Positions 38,431-52,700 of a stretch of DNA of 64,000 nt are shown piece after piece. Origin of the DNA: Neodontobutis hainanensis. Lineage: Eukaryota > Chordata > Actinopteri > Gobiiformes > Odontobutidae. The stretch is from the NCBI GenBank assembly GCA_024349245.1, contig JALDNG010000496.1, forward strand, positions 108,100 to 172,099, given 5' to 3'. The notes under the pieces are model-generated. The model was not told the DNA's origin. It did not search any database and saw nothing but the letters and a program-made list of their open reading frames with translations. Position numbers and translations under genes: made by a program. Within the stretch, counting starts at the first letter, position 1. Each line of letters begins with the position of its first letter.

Positions 38431-41199
38431 ACTTTATTTATCCTAAACATATTGATATTTTTATTAAGTGATATAATAGAAGAAGATTTTGAAATATGAA
38501 AGCACATTGAGGCATGTATTAAATATTATTTGTTTATAATTTGAAAATATCCGAACATATCCGAACAATTCTAATAAGTAATCATAGCTCATAAAATTTC
38601 AGAATATAAATAGCTGAATGAAAAAGATCATAGCTTGCCGATTACTTTTCAAATATAAATAGTAAAAACTGTTTTATCAGACAACCTGTCTTATATGAAT
38701 CAAAGTTGTTATCCTTAAAAGACTTTTATTTTTATTATGATAAATTATTTTGTATAAATTTCCACGATCTCAAAAATGAGATATCGATGTAAAGTTGGAG
38801 AACGGAAAGAAAAAGACATATAATGAGTGAATTTTGGAAAATAAATCATTTATAAATAATAAGCTATTTCCTTGTTTTTTAAACAAACGTAAATAAAAAT
38901 AGGAAAATAAATACACTTAAATAAAATTATTGAATAAACAAATTCAAAAGAAGAGTTCATAAATAAAAAAATTCCTAATTTACCAGTTTCTTTTAATTTT
39001 ATCTTTGGCTTTTGCATCTCATGGCTATGTTAAGGAATAGATATTCATATAAAACATTTCCACAAGAACTTTGAATGCATTTTTCACCCTTAATACGTCT
39101 TGTCATAAGATTTATATCGAGCATTTAATTCTAATCTTTAATACACACCTGCTACGGACCAAAAATTCACACATCAGTAATTTAACACATGAAAGGTTCA
39201 ATATAATTTACTAAATATAGACAAAGACCAATATACAACGTAGAGAAAACTTAATTTATTGATACAATTTCTTCCATGATACACATTCAAACTCGAAAAT
39301 TATTTTGTTAACAGATAATATTTGTATGATTAAAATATCTTTACCCTTAAAGCTTGTGGTTCAAAAAAATTCACTCTTAGTCATCAAAATTTCAAACATT
39401 TTTTATTTACACATCAATAAAAGAAAATGAAAAATTTATTATTCAGTAACAATTAATAGAATTTTCAATTCAAGCAGTTAATTAAAATATTTTATACGAG
39501 ACTGCAAGATTGTTCCAACGATAAAACGCGATATTTTCAAAGTATTTTTCGCAAAAAACATAAAATCAATCCTCTAAACTTGGATGTAATCGATTCAAGT
39601 TTTTTAGATAATTCCCATAAATTCAAAGTCAGCAGAATACTCTTCATCTTCTTTATAATATACTCATAGGAATCGATATTTATCAAATCAGTCGCATAAA
39701 AAACTATTTTAAATCGATTAAAGCACGTGTGGATTTTATATATTCAAATATTCTTTCTGATTAATTAATTAATCTACAAAATTTAATCAATTAAAATCAA
39801 TAATAGAGAAATTTAAAGGATACATGCATCTGATTTTCATCTTTAACCTGAGAAAATATTTGTCTTCTGGCGACTTTATAAAATGAAAATATACATAAAA
39901 CATGATGAAATAGACAAATTTGATTGAGATAAAAGTAATCAAAAATATTAAAGAAGATGGAATTTTAAATATCAAAAACTTTGATATTTAGACAAGTGGA
40001 AATACTCAGGGAAGGATCTGAAAAAAGAACTTCAAAATTATCATTATAAGATGAAAAAATATTAGAAATATGACAAACATAAAAAATTAATACAAGTGAT
40101 TCAAATTAAAGAGATTTAACTCTAAAAGTTAAAAAATAAAATTAATAGCATGTAACACTGTTCTTTATTGAGAAACATATTTTTTACACAAAATAAAATT
40201 TATAAAATATTTTACATATGATTAACATTATTAAAAATCTTAATTCGATTTCAGTTCAATGAAATAGAACTAAAAATGAAAAATATACAAAAAAATGTAT
40301 ATTTTTTATGAAATGTAAAAATTAGAATTTTAAGTTTTTATTTATTAAAAACCTTTGAAAACAATGTATGTTTAAATGTTATAAAGTAAATAAACACTCA
40401 TTATCAGCATTTGTAATGTCTCGCGATTCAACCTTAAAATTTTTAAATTCACACCTAACGGAAACCACTATTCTCATTCAAACATACCATTGGAAAATTT
40501 TCAAAGTTTTTCTCATTGTATATTATAGATAAGCTTATTAAATGAAAGAAAGATGTTCTGGAATTCTCAATCGCATCATAGATTTAGAAAGCTATTTTAA
40601 AATTAATATCCTTAATTAGTTAAATATTCGATGGCTAAACAGGTTTGATATATTGCATTTTTTATGATTTTTTGAATCAGATAAAATGATTAATACACAT
40701 AAATACTTCGTGCCCATCCGCTGAGCATGCGAAGTAACATTAAAAATGGTTTATAGTGGTTACTTTCCATGGTAAGATGAAAATGTAAAAAGATCCTCTT
40801 TTCTTGTTGTAATTGTTGAGAGACAGTATAAATTCGAAAATGGAAACTTACCTCGTTTATTATAAAACATAAGGTTTAATACATTATGTAATGTAGGATA
40901 TCATTTTATTGATAAAGGTAAAAGTTTGTTCAAACTGTGATAGGCAGCTCGCATATTCTTACATCATGAATCTGGAAGATAGTTTGGTGTTTCCAGTTCG
41001 CCAAAAAGCCATGTAAGATTATTAGGTTTTGTTTTGCTTGCTGTACTGAAATAATCTTCATATACGAAGTGTTCATTAATTACAGGAAATTATAAACTTG
41101 GAACCTTACAAATGAGTTTATAGTGAATTTCAAAAAACAGAAGATAACTGTCGTTTTTTGATCTTATCACTGAAAGTCGGGAAATTGTTAACTCTATGT

Positions 41200-41327
41200 C
41201 AACTGATATACCAGTGGTCGACATGTTCAAATCTGGATGTTATCTGAACTATATTGATGGTGTAATTCCATGCAATAAGATTTATATATGTTCCGATTGT
41301 GTCAGTTATTGGATATTAACTATATAG
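41200..41327 (+). pseudogene. Cys-rich, RING-like open frame, unit 2
   Basis: Counterpart of 16,732-16,965. The C-terminal part is kept (SGCYLNYIDGVIPCNKIYIC, ATG 41,223, stop 41,325), while the N-terminal part is separated by a 1-nt loss in a T-run near 41,156. KGCCGWHVLPTE recurs downstream. Confidence 0.35.
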
Positions 41328-44300
41328 TTCCTAATTTTAGAATATTTTGAATCGAATAAAATAAAAGGATGTTGTGGTTGGCATGTTCTGCCAACGGAAT
41401 AAAAATATGGAAGAAACATGAAAAATTAACATTTATAGAGGACATAAAGTTAAAGATGATAAAAGGTTCAAAATGAAATGAGTGATCTAACTCATTATGG
41501 AATGTTTAATCTCATTAACCATACAAATTCCATAACCTGGAATAGACAGATGGGACTCTATTATATAAAAGTAGAGTATAAAGTTTGAAATCGGATTATA
41601 TTTAAATTACTTTTAATTCATGACCTTTATCTCTTTGGATTATAACTCGTTGTATTTTAACAACAAATCAATGTTTGATACAATCAAGTATTAAAGACTT
41701 AGTTTTAAAAGTTTTTCTTTGTGTATGAAAATTTCATCGAATATATGATTTGATTGCATAAGGTTGTCAAATTACCTCTATTTAGTTATTTAAAGTTGAT
41801 GAATGTATCTATTGTGATCAAAAATGCAAAAATTATTTCTCTTGCTCACCATACACTTTTTACATTCCACTTATTATAGTTTATTATAGATTACGTCGGA
41901 GCTATGAATAAAAATATTAATTCTATGTTTGATAAGTTTTATGAAATATTTTTTCTAACACAAAGTAGTAACATGTTTTTATGGTCAATAAATGAACTTA
42001 CATGAGCTTAAAACTATAATGAATAAAAAAGTAAATTCAAAAGGTGGAAGGAAATAACTTGTTTTGGTGAGGTAAGCACCAACAGAGCATTTGTAACATG
42101 GGATATATACCAGAATGAGAAAAATTTTTGAAGTCACTGAAAAAATGTTTTGTAGCGTGGATTGTATCTTGATGAATTTTCAAGTCTCTTAAAAAATTTT
42201 AAAAATAAAAATTTGTGGTTAGACTTGAATTTTTACTTGGTTCATTTTTGAAAATGTTAACGTATGAATCAAAAGTATTTGTTGGTTACGTAACTTGATG
42301 ATCGCATTTATTCAATGAAAAAGATATTTTTTACATGAAAGAACACCGTATATTTATAAATTAAAAATAAATGAAAATAATAAATATTCGTGATACTTCA
42401 AAACATTTGAAGATAAAACTGAAATGATCAATCATATAACTCTTCAAAACGACTAATATTATCTCAGAAAATATTTAATAAATAATTTGTTATGAAAAAT
42501 AATTAAATTTAGTTATAAATAAGAGAATTTTAAATGTCCTTAAATGTATGTAATTATAAAAAAAGAAACAGAACAAGGCTTTGGTATATAATTCAAAGGT
42601 TGATTTGAATTTTCGAATTTATCAATTGAATTATTTTCTACGAAATCGATTTCTTGCATGAGACTATTTTATTTCATCTTGTTGAGGATGTTTATTAATT
42701 TTATGAATATGTACATCCTTCCCCTGTTTAAATTCTTTATTTGCCATGTCATATTCATCCTAAAATCGATAATGTGATAAAGAAACCTTTGAAATTTATT
42801 TTCTCTTACCATTGGTGAGGCTTTTTATATTCTTGTTTAATATGTTAGATTTTGGCTATATATAAGAAATTACAATATATTCATTACCTACATTTAAAAA
42901 AGTTCTAATTTAATGAAAATTATGTAAATTCATATCATTTTTTCCTTTAAACACCTCACTTATTGCTTGTGAAAACGTCATTTTTATATTTAACAGTCGA
43001 ATGAAATCGGTTAAAGCTCAGTGATTTGTCAAATTATTGCAGTATCTGAATGAATAATCAACACTTTTCGTTGATATAATTCTATGGGATCATCTTAATA
43101 ATAGTCTAAAATATAAGAATTTTTAATGGAACTACTATATAGATTATAAATTTTCTTCTTTCGAAAACAACAGAATGAAACTCTTCTTCGACTTTATTTA
43201 AATTTATTGGTAACACACGACCATTTTGCAATTTAAAGACTCACAAATGAAGTAATTGTTTAATCCTATTTTTCTTAAATTTTAATGCAACAACACTGAA
43301 AATCATCCAAAGGCAATATTTTCTGAATGAAAAAGTGCTGCTAGCGTAAACTGAATCTTACGAACATGATACTGCTTAAGATAGAGAGAACAAATCTCAC
43401 TCCTCTTAAACTAGATTCGTTAAGACAACTGTTAAACTCAAATAAACGAGTTATATAATCCAAAATATTCAGTGTGCAGAAATTCATTAAAGTGCTTACA
43501 CTCCAAATCAGAAAGATAATTATGATCAAATACATGAGAAGTAAGATTGCCTTTAAGAGACGAAAATAGGGATTAATTCATAAAAAATTTGACATCAAAT
43601 AGTCACACATGATCGAGAATGTCAAACATGGGAGACTCTGAACGGCAAAATAAATAGTCATGATCGCTTAGTGGACAATCTTAAATAAACTTTAAATTCA
43701 TTTTTGGAATAACCGTATATTTGAGACTCTTTCTTTGAAATAATATTTTTTGTCACCCTCACATCATTTCAGAAGATATCCACATGTACCAATGAAATAT
43801 ATGGTTATTAATTGTGTTGAATTAAATCTGAAACTCTATTCAGATGAATTCGAAAAAAAATCCTGAGTTTGATATGAAATATAAAACGAAAGGATGTCAG
43901 ACGATATAAAGCGATCATATTTATCGTTCTTAGCGAAATATTCTCAAAGAATTCATGAAACAGAAACTTACCAGAATATTTCAAAATCACAGGTCACAAG
44001 TCGAAGAAGAATTTCATTTTGTTACTCTATTTTTGACAAGCTTATTATTTTTTGTTACTTTTTTTGAAATAAATTTAATTATTGATAAAATTTAACAAAT
44101 AATACATGTAATATTCCTTATTAAACTGATATCAATTATTTTTTGGTGATGATCAGTTTATGATCTCTTAATTATACCTTTGACACACTTTCGAGAACTC
44201 TCAACCATATAATTTTGATATAGGAATCAGAATTGTATAAGGTCGAGTGTTCGTGAAATTATGTGAAACATGATTATAAGAAGATAAAAAAATTTTTAAT

Positions 44301-44427
44301 TTATGATACCAAATTAGAAAATATATGCCATGATAAGACAACGTAAACTTGAGCAGAACATTATTTATATGTGATTACATTTGATTGATAAAAAAAAGCT
44401 CGGCATTTGATAATATTTTAAAAATTA

Positions 44428-44673
44428 ATGTTTATAAAAAGACTTTTTGTTAAACAGAACAGAAAATTAAAATTATGGCAACTTAAACTTTACTTATATT
44501 ATCTTTCAAAAATTTTACATGCTAAATACGCGTTTGTTCAAAAATATTTTATTTTTCATACTCATCAAATTATTGTTCTAATCGTTAATAATAGTCAAGT
44601 AGATCAATCTAGTTTGTCGTGGACGAAGAAATACTTCACCAAATTAAAATTTGATATAACCGATATTTTATAA
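44428..44673 (+). CDS. Short frame-conserved ORF of unknown function, unit 2
   Basis: 81 codons from an ATG. The C-terminal 57 residues pair with the unit 1 ORF. The N-terminal extension (MFIKRLFVKQNRKLKLW...) is interrupted in unit 1 by a 2-nt difference. Basic residues and a central IIVLIV strand are the only visible features. Function unknown. Confidence 0.4.
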   Translation: MFIKRLFVKQNRKLKLWQLKLYLYYLSKILHAKYAFVQKYFIFHTHQIIVLIVNNSQVDQSSLSWTKKYFTKLKFDITDIL

Positions 44674-47600
44674 TTATCCACCCAAAAATAGAAATTAACA
44701 TTTTCAAAGTTATTACTATAAATAGTCAAAATCATAAAAAGTACTCAACTCGCATGTTTCAAAATTTATTTTCTTAAATTTAAGACTCAGCAGATTTAGG
44801 TTTAATCCTAATATAGACAGTATTTTCAAATCTTAAGAGTTTAAAAGTTCGTTTAATTGGTTTGTTAACATTTTAAACAGGTTAAAAAACCAGCAAAAGA
44901 AAATAAAATGCCTTATATTTATCATTTTTATAAATAAATATCAAACACATTATTTAGAGGCGCATTTCTAATTATATCAAAAAATGCTTGAAGACATACA
45001 AGAAAGCTATATTTCATATCAATGATATTTCTTGTAAATTTATCATTATATATTTCTCACTTTCAAATTTTAAACATGTAAAAATTTTCATTTATTAAAG
45101 ATATTTTGATTTTTTATCAATGAAGATTTAAATGCGAGCTAACTAAATAATTCATGAACTATTTTCAAAATCTGTTATTAAAAAATCAAAGCAAATTTAG
45201 AGTTTATGACAGCTCCTTACGACAGGTAAATACAAACAAAAACCACTGACATATATTTTTACAATTTTAAATTAATTTTCTTTCATTTTATCTTTATTCG
45301 TAAGTAAAACAATGGATCAAACCTATCATGGTTCTTTCAACAGAAATCTACGTCTATTTTAGGCTCTTCGGTAGTCTTCTGCTAACTAGGTTCGATCATT
45401 CTTACTTATTATTTCCTGACAGAACCGTTACCTTCTGCAGGCACAATGTGAGTGGTAGTGTGGGACTCTCACGAATTAAAAGTTAGAATCTTCTCGGTCC
45501 TCGGGTCGGAACATTTGCTCTGTAATGTTGGTTCAGTGATTCAAGAATTATTCTCGTATTTTAATACTGAGAAAAACATCACCCATTTTTTTAAATTCTA
45601 CATTATTATGCATTAAATTTAGGTTTTAAAAATTACAAAGGAAGAATATCGAATTATTCTCATAAGATTTTGCGATAATGAAATCTGAGTATTGCGCCTA
45701 TCCTTTAAATGAAACAACAACGAACATTAAAAATGGTGGGCAAAACGAACCTAATGATCAAAATAATTTAAAATGATGACTGTGTTATTTTTAATTTAAA
45801 TCTAATACAATATTATTTTTTGTAGATCGAGGACGATGAGTACCTATCAGGTTTCGTTTCGAAGAATGTTTATATATATAAAATCCCCTTTATAGAAACA
45901 TTTATTCAGCTACATCTACCTCATCAGTACTCTTTCGTCATGTAAAAACTAGAAATCACTAACTGTGAGAGTTTCAACCACTAAAATCTTCCCCCTCTCC
46001 TCTAACCATCAGAGCAAGCGAACTTTCATGGAACATGTTGGCAATACAAAGACAGAAATAGTTTAACAGAACTGAATGCATTTAATAACATTGAATAATA
46101 TACTATTTCAAAATTGTCTGAAAAATGATATTACTATCATATCTAAATATATATATCAGTAAACCATAAAATTCTTCACTTTTAACAAAATCGCCAAATT
46201 CGAATATATATAAAATAATGTCATTGAGCAGTAAATTAAAGATTTTAATATTGACAATAAGAGTTACAATTTTTTCAAAAATTCTAAAATTTTAAAATTG
46301 ACAAATATTTCTGCCGTTTACTCGTGTGGGATAGTTCATCTCATATAATTATTTATATGATAGTTTCGATTATTTTAGATAGTTTTCTTAAGATATATTA
46401 GAATGAATAATTATCATAATAGACTTATTTTTATTTCATTTAATTGAAGCTAAAAATAGACTTGCGAGTTTGCCAATTTTCACCAAACTATGATCGCTTT
46501 AATAGTTCTATAAATATGATTTCATACATAAAATACCGATCTAGTGAATGTTGAATCGTAAAATAGAATCCTTGCACGAATAAGATTCAATTTATGCGCA
46601 GGAAGAACAAATAAGTTAAAAATAAAGTTTTAATAATCTAGGAATCATTCTACTAATTTTTACAGTTCTTTAGTTATAAATTCAAATTAAATGACCAACA
46701 TGCGTAAATCTTTTGAAAATCACCACTAAAGCAAAATTGTTGAAATTAAAAAATAATTGTTAGAAATTTTATATTTATAATAAAATATAATCATAACGAA
46801 TTAAGGTTTTAGATTCATTGAGACTATGATTTAACAACCTGTAATATCTATAATGCAGGAAATAGAATAAAATTATATTTTGATCAATTTTTAAAGATTT
46901 TGGTCTTATATTAAAAAATTATATCTAACTGTTTTTCCAACGATGTGAAGAAACACTTAAATGACTTGAATTTTTTTTTGATACCTCGAAGAATATTAAT
47001 TTTATGCCAAAGTTTATTTGAATTAGGATCTTTGTATCAGGTGAAAATTGCTGTGAAAATATCAACAAAAACAAACAGTTTGATGCAACAAAATATAAAA
47101 TGAACAGTTTTTCGTGTCTAATATTTTAATTATTTTCAGTGTTTCGATTTTGTTTGGTTTTGTAACAAAAAATGTTTTGCTATGAATTTAAAAACATCAA
47201 AAATATACAACTTTGAATTTTAACGACATGTAATTACATCATTAAGTATTTTTATTCTTGATATATTATTAATTTTGATTTATGTAAATTGGTAACAATA
47301 ACATGTTATGTCGGAATTTACATCAAACAAATTTGTTTATTTTATGAAGTTTGTTCTTGCATGATTTTGAAAAACATCTAAGTTTAAATATTTGACTTTA
47401 AAAAAGGAATTTCAGAAAAATACATAATACGCTTGAACAAATTTTTTTATATTGATTCTCATATTATGAATAATTAAAAATTTCATGATATTAGACTGCT
47501 AAATTGAAAGAATAATTTCGTTATGGTGAGACATGCGTCGAACGAATGTCTTCCTTTTCAGCATCTTATTATTCTTAAAATTATATCGAATCCGATTTTT

Positions 47601-48588
47601 TGTTTATTTTCGATATGTAAGACAAATAAAATGAAAAACTTTGTTTTTATTGACAAAAAGTAAAAATATTTATCCATTTATTATTTTTTAATTTTTATGT
47701 TCAATACTAAAATCATAAATCATTAAAAATTTATCTGTGAAAAAACAAATCTCATTTATGGAGATATAAAATATTTATTGTTTTTGTGTTCATAAAATCA
47801 ATCATATTTGGTAACAACCATTAAAGGGTATATAATGACAATCAATCGATTAGTTTGATTTGTAGAAAATAAAAAATAAATTAATGCTTAAAACATTATT
47901 TATGGATTACTAAATGCAAAATAAAGTTTAATCATCTGATAAAGATATATTCTATTTAAAAGTTTAAATGTTAACTAATGTTTAAATTCAAAAAATAAGT
48001 TATACTCTTGTAAAGACATACATATTTTTGTAAAAGAATTATTTGTTTAAATATCTGGAAAATTGTTCAAATATGACAAAAAACAACAGAGATTTTAACT
48101 GAAAAATAATCTTAAGATCAAAATATAAAATAAAATTGTCAAAGTGTTTCTATCAGTGGCACAGATAAATCCATAAAGAGCTGAGATCTAATAATAAATA
48201 CACGTTCATTCAGTTTGAAAAATGTTTGACTGAATTTGAATTATCAACTTCTTATGAAAGTAAATCTACTTTTGAAAAGATATTTATGTTTTCTACATAA
48301 AACTTTGGAAGCAATAATCAATGATATAACAGGATATAAACCATGTTTTGTGTAATTTAACGTTGAACATAATGATAAGGACATCTATTTTTGTTTTTAT
48401 TTCTTCAAAAAAAATTTAAATTGTTGTGATTTTAATATTTGGCAAAACTTAAAATACGCGTTATAGCGGTTTATGTAATTTAAAATCAGACTTAAACCAT
48501 AAAAATAGGTGAAATTCAGCATTCTGAGACAAATATTGTCGTGTTATTCCTCATAGAAAATAATAAAATGTGAAAATTTTATAATAAA

Positions 48589-48696
48589 ATGAAAATATGT
48601 ATCTTTTTATTTCTTCTTTCATTAAATTTTATTAAGATACTTAAAACACCGGATTATAATGATACGATAAAAAATATTTTATTCTTGTTTTTATAA
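48589..48696 (+). other. Possible upstream signal-peptide exon of the unit 3 pseudoprotease
   Basis: ATG-initiated 35-codon frame beginning MKICIFLFLLSLNFI, a good secretory leader, ending in a stop 27 nt before the ATG used for exon 1. A related peptide (KTLDYYNMTQNILSL) lies upstream of the unit 2 copy, without the leader. No intron of fitting phase was found to join it to exon 1, so it may be chance. Confidence 0.2.
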
Positions 48697-48722
48697 CATA
48701 AGAGTTGATTTGGTATTGCATC

Positions 48723-49705
48723 ATGAATTCAGTCATTATTTACTATTTTTGTTTCGTCATATTCTTGGAAAGCCTGAAAATAATCGATCAGAGCTTATCA
48801 AAACTGGCGTTTCAAAAAAGAGCAAATGTAATTCACAGATTCAAGGTTAATAATAAAACATTTTTGATGTTGATGAAAAATGTTTCAAAAAATGTAAAAT
48901 ATATTCTAATTTTATGAATAATAAAACCCAATTAGAGTTAATAAAATTTTATTATATTAATTCGACAAACCATGTTACAGACCCTCCAATTCCAGATCAT
49001 AAAAACTGGGCGAAAGAGATGGTACACACAGTTCGTGATAGAGGTACCTGTAAATCTGGTTATGCCATTGCAGCAGTATAAAAATTTATTATATGAAGGT
49101 TTCTGCAATTGAATCTCAATATGCGATTAAAAAAAAGCGACAGATATCTTTAAGCGTTCAGCAGGTTGTTGATTGCACATTAAGATATAAAAATCATGGA
49201 TGTGATTGTGGAAAATTAGACAAAACCTTCAATTACGTAAAATTGGAAGGTTTATATCGAGAAAAGTATTACCCCTACACAGGCAAGGTTAGAAATATAA
49301 CATGTTCTAGAAAGAACCCTGCCAATTTATCCCCGGTAAAACGCTATTCAAAATTTTTGATTTGGTTAGAATAACACCAAACAATGAAAACCTTTTTATT
49401 GATGCATTAGCATTTATAGGCCCAATTGCTGTGAGGATGCACCAGCCATACCAATTCAAAAGGTATACTGGTGGGGTTGTAGATGATAAATATTGTCACG
49501 TTATTCATCGATATGTAAATGTACTCGTTGTTGGATATTACAAAAACAAACCAAACACTACTATCTAATACAAAACAAGTAAATTTGTATATTTTTCAGC
49601 GTTGGAAAAACTTGGGGAAAGGACGGATATTTCAAAGTGATTATGGAGAAGAATATGTGTGGAATAGCCGATGATGCAATGTACCCTATATTATACTCTG
49701 AATAA
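48723..49705 (+). pseudogene. Papain-like pseudoprotease copy in unit 3, one frameshift
   Basis: Exons: 48723-48893, 48938-49075, 49099-49287, 49311-49578 and 49600-49705 (stop TAA at 49703). The reading is clean apart from one missing base near 49,550-49,556, where the other copies have one more nucleotide in KNKPN(x)YYLIQN. It is the most diverged copy, with DCTLRYKNHGCDCGKLDK in place of the usual GCNGG block. The catalytic Cys position is Gly (49058-49060), the oxyanion Gln is Arg and the His position is Val (49515-49517). YYPYTGK, KEPCQFIPGK, NENLFIDALAFIGPIAVRM and NMCGIADDAMYP fit the cathepsin scaffold. It could be a live gene if the single-base loss is a sequencing error. Confidence 0.8.
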
Positions 49706-52700
49706 TACTCTTGATAATCGATTTTATTTGCATATATTACGTTAAGTCATTTTTCAATTCCATAATACAAATATTTTTGTTTCTTAAAAATTAAAACAAG
49801 CTCTCTTAAAATCGTTTAAATGAACAAAATAACATAATATCGTGTTAAATTAGATAAAAATTCAATTTTACACAGTCAACATTCTATAAAGTTTAATTAT
49901 ATTATTAAAATTATGGTAATTAAAATTAATAAAGTAAAACTAAATGATTCAAAATTTTGAAATATCGTGTTATTTTATCATTCATTTTAAGTACGTTCAG
50001 TAAATTTTGTGGAAATAAATCAACATATTTGAGATATTTAAAAAAAGATAATGAAAAGAATTTGTAAAATGACCTTAAATACATGGTATGAAAAATTAAA
50101 ATACCTTGAATTAAAAGAAAATGCCAAAACATACAAATTTAATTGCTCAGGTAAATTTATTTGTGTCTAATTCAAATTTAATTCAGTTATATTTGAAATA
50201 TTTTGATTTCCCCGCGGATTATATAAAATTTCATTCATAAAACGTATTGAAATATTGTACATTAAATGATTGAAAAGGCTGAATCGAAATGAAAAATTGT
50301 TTTGTTTTTATTAATTTATAAAATCAGTCATTGATTTATTCTTTATATATCAGTATGTACATCTATGTTGACTAAAATTTCATGTATAACTAGGACATCC
50401 TTTTTAATAGAATGCAGAATTAAAATAAAAGTTGAACATAATTTTATCTCATTGAAGTTTAAAATAGATAATTATTTCTTATTTTTCATTTAAAATAAAC
50501 TTTGACAGTTAATGGCATTTTTATCACATATATTTGATAAAGTATTTTGTATTCGTGATATCAGTTTTTTTTAAATGCGTATATACGTTGAAGATAGAAT
50601 AAAATGTATTCGACTATTTAATAAATTCTCAGAACTACCATGATGAAAATTATTGGTCCCCTTGAGAAGGCAGATTTTTAAAAAAGAACTTGTTTATGAA
50701 CGAGAGATATTTTTAACTTACTCAATTACATATATATTTATTTAATTAAACTGCCTTCTGGCATTTTTAAGTTGGAAGCTACATTATAATTTTGTGATTT
50801 GATTTAAGATTATTCTTATTGAAATACCAATGTCATGTCATGTTCTTTTTTATTCATAATATGAAAAGTTGAACTTTTCTATAATTCGAAGATATGCCGA
50901 TTATTCAGAAATATATTAAGAAAGAAACGAGTGATGGGGGTGTCTTTAATATTTCGAAATATAAACTTTAAAACCATAAATGCCTTCTCACAAATTCTCA
51001 AAATCATTCAAAAAATACATATTATTCGAACAGAAATAAAATGTATATACATTTCATACTGAAAAAGTAATGAATTTCACACTGGATCTCGTTCAAATCC
51101 TCAACGATGTAAATGACTTCACATTAGGATATTTATGATTTTTTTCCTTTATATAAATGTATTTTTCTTTTCAAGTGTAAACCTTTAAATGATATCAAAA
51201 ATCATATAGATTGTAATGAAAACATATAAAATCTTGTTATTTTTTAATCCTAAAATATTATCTTTTATTTAATATTGATGAATTTATTCAGGACATTCAG
51301 TAAGAAATATTCACAAGTCATCTTTTGATATTTTTGAACACAATCGGATTGAAATATTCGAGATAATTTTGAATTCTGAAAAAAATCTTGGTAACGAGTT
51401 AATATTTAATATCAGTAATGAATGAAAAATTAATTTGAATACTACTTTTTCGTCATTTAATGGTATGTTTTATTTATTAAAATATATAATTCCTTGATTC
51501 TCAAGAGATTTCTAAATAAATATAAAATAGGTTAATTTTCATTATATCATTAAAAATATCTCTTTTTTGACTAAAATTGTTTTAAAATCTCATTTAACTG
51601 ATTTAAAAATTAATTTTATGATTGAACATGAAAAACAAAAATTCGAAAAATATATCTCATAAATGTTCAAATTCTATGTCTGAGATATTTTTTAAAATAC
51701 ATTACGTGGGAACTATGAAGTATATTTTATATAGATAAAAAGTTGAAACTAAAATTGATCAATATCATTAAAAATTCCATTGATGAATAAAAATATCAAA
51801 ACTTGATCTCCTAATATCTCAAAAAATGTTTAACAGTTTTTTTAAATCTCTCGAGATAAAAATATGAACATGTATTGAATCATTACCAACCCTTGTTAAG
51901 TGAAATATTTTTTATATCTGATAGGAAAGTTATAAACTCGTCAGGTTCCTGTTAAATTACGAACATAATCTAATATTTTATAAAACGTGTATGTTTTATT
52001 TTACATCAAAAGAAAAAATTCATAATGTTAACAAATTATGACAGATATTTATTCTTTAAGATAGCTTCATTTTGAAAGAAAGTTCCCAAGTAAACGAAGA
52101 TTTATTTGAAAGTAAGATATTGAATGTATATAATAGTAAACAAAAATGCACAATGAGAATTTGCTAGTTTTAATTGGCTCTCAAATTAATTGTCGAAATT
52201 GTTTTTCTCTTTACAATTCAAAGGAAATTAAATTTGTATTTTTATCCAAACCATAACAGAAAAATTGTTTTTAATTAAAAATTATGAGTATTTTAAAGTT
52301 GCAGATTTTTCATAATGTTTAGAAATTATTTAAATTTAAATGAAATCTTAATTCCAAAATTTAATAATTTTAAAACAAATCCTTAATAAATAAATAAATT
52401 TTCATTATGTCAACTAAAAAATGATAATTGCGGAATGAAGTTTGATAAGGTTTGCGTCACATTAATGATTTATATTTATTGTCAAGATTAACAAATTCAA
52501 AAATTACTTTAACTTAATCGATAAATATTGATGTACAACAAGGTTTAAATTGAATAAAATTCATATCAATTGATTGAGTTTTAAAGCGAAAATGAATATT
52601 TATTTTTAATATTAAAGTTATATCGAAAACAAATTTTGAATGTGTTATTATAGAACAATTAAAATGTAATGAATATGTTTAAATAACGAAAACAATCAAC

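Larger units (their letters stand above)
24351..48700. repeat. Tandem segmental repeat, unit 2
   Basis: Second copy of the 24.3-kb unit. It carries the same series: pseudoprotease, FLYWCH relic, two IS630 relics, unknown coding block, Cys-rich frame and short conserved frame, in the same order and orientation as unit 1. Confidence 0.95.

Noticed and set aside
43341..43535. Hydrophobic minus-strand frame with membrane-like segments
   Set aside because: The unit 1 counterpart (~19.0-19.2 kb) is frameshifted by small indels and no receptor or transporter motif is visible.
49336..49369. Alternative 34-nt GT...AG intron in the unit 3 gene
   Set aside because: Its length does not restore the frame; the 23-nt interval 49,288-49,310 does and also fits units 1 and 2.
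51080..51110. tRNA T-arm-like GTTCAAATCC
   Set aside because: No matching acceptor stem or A-box at the right distance.
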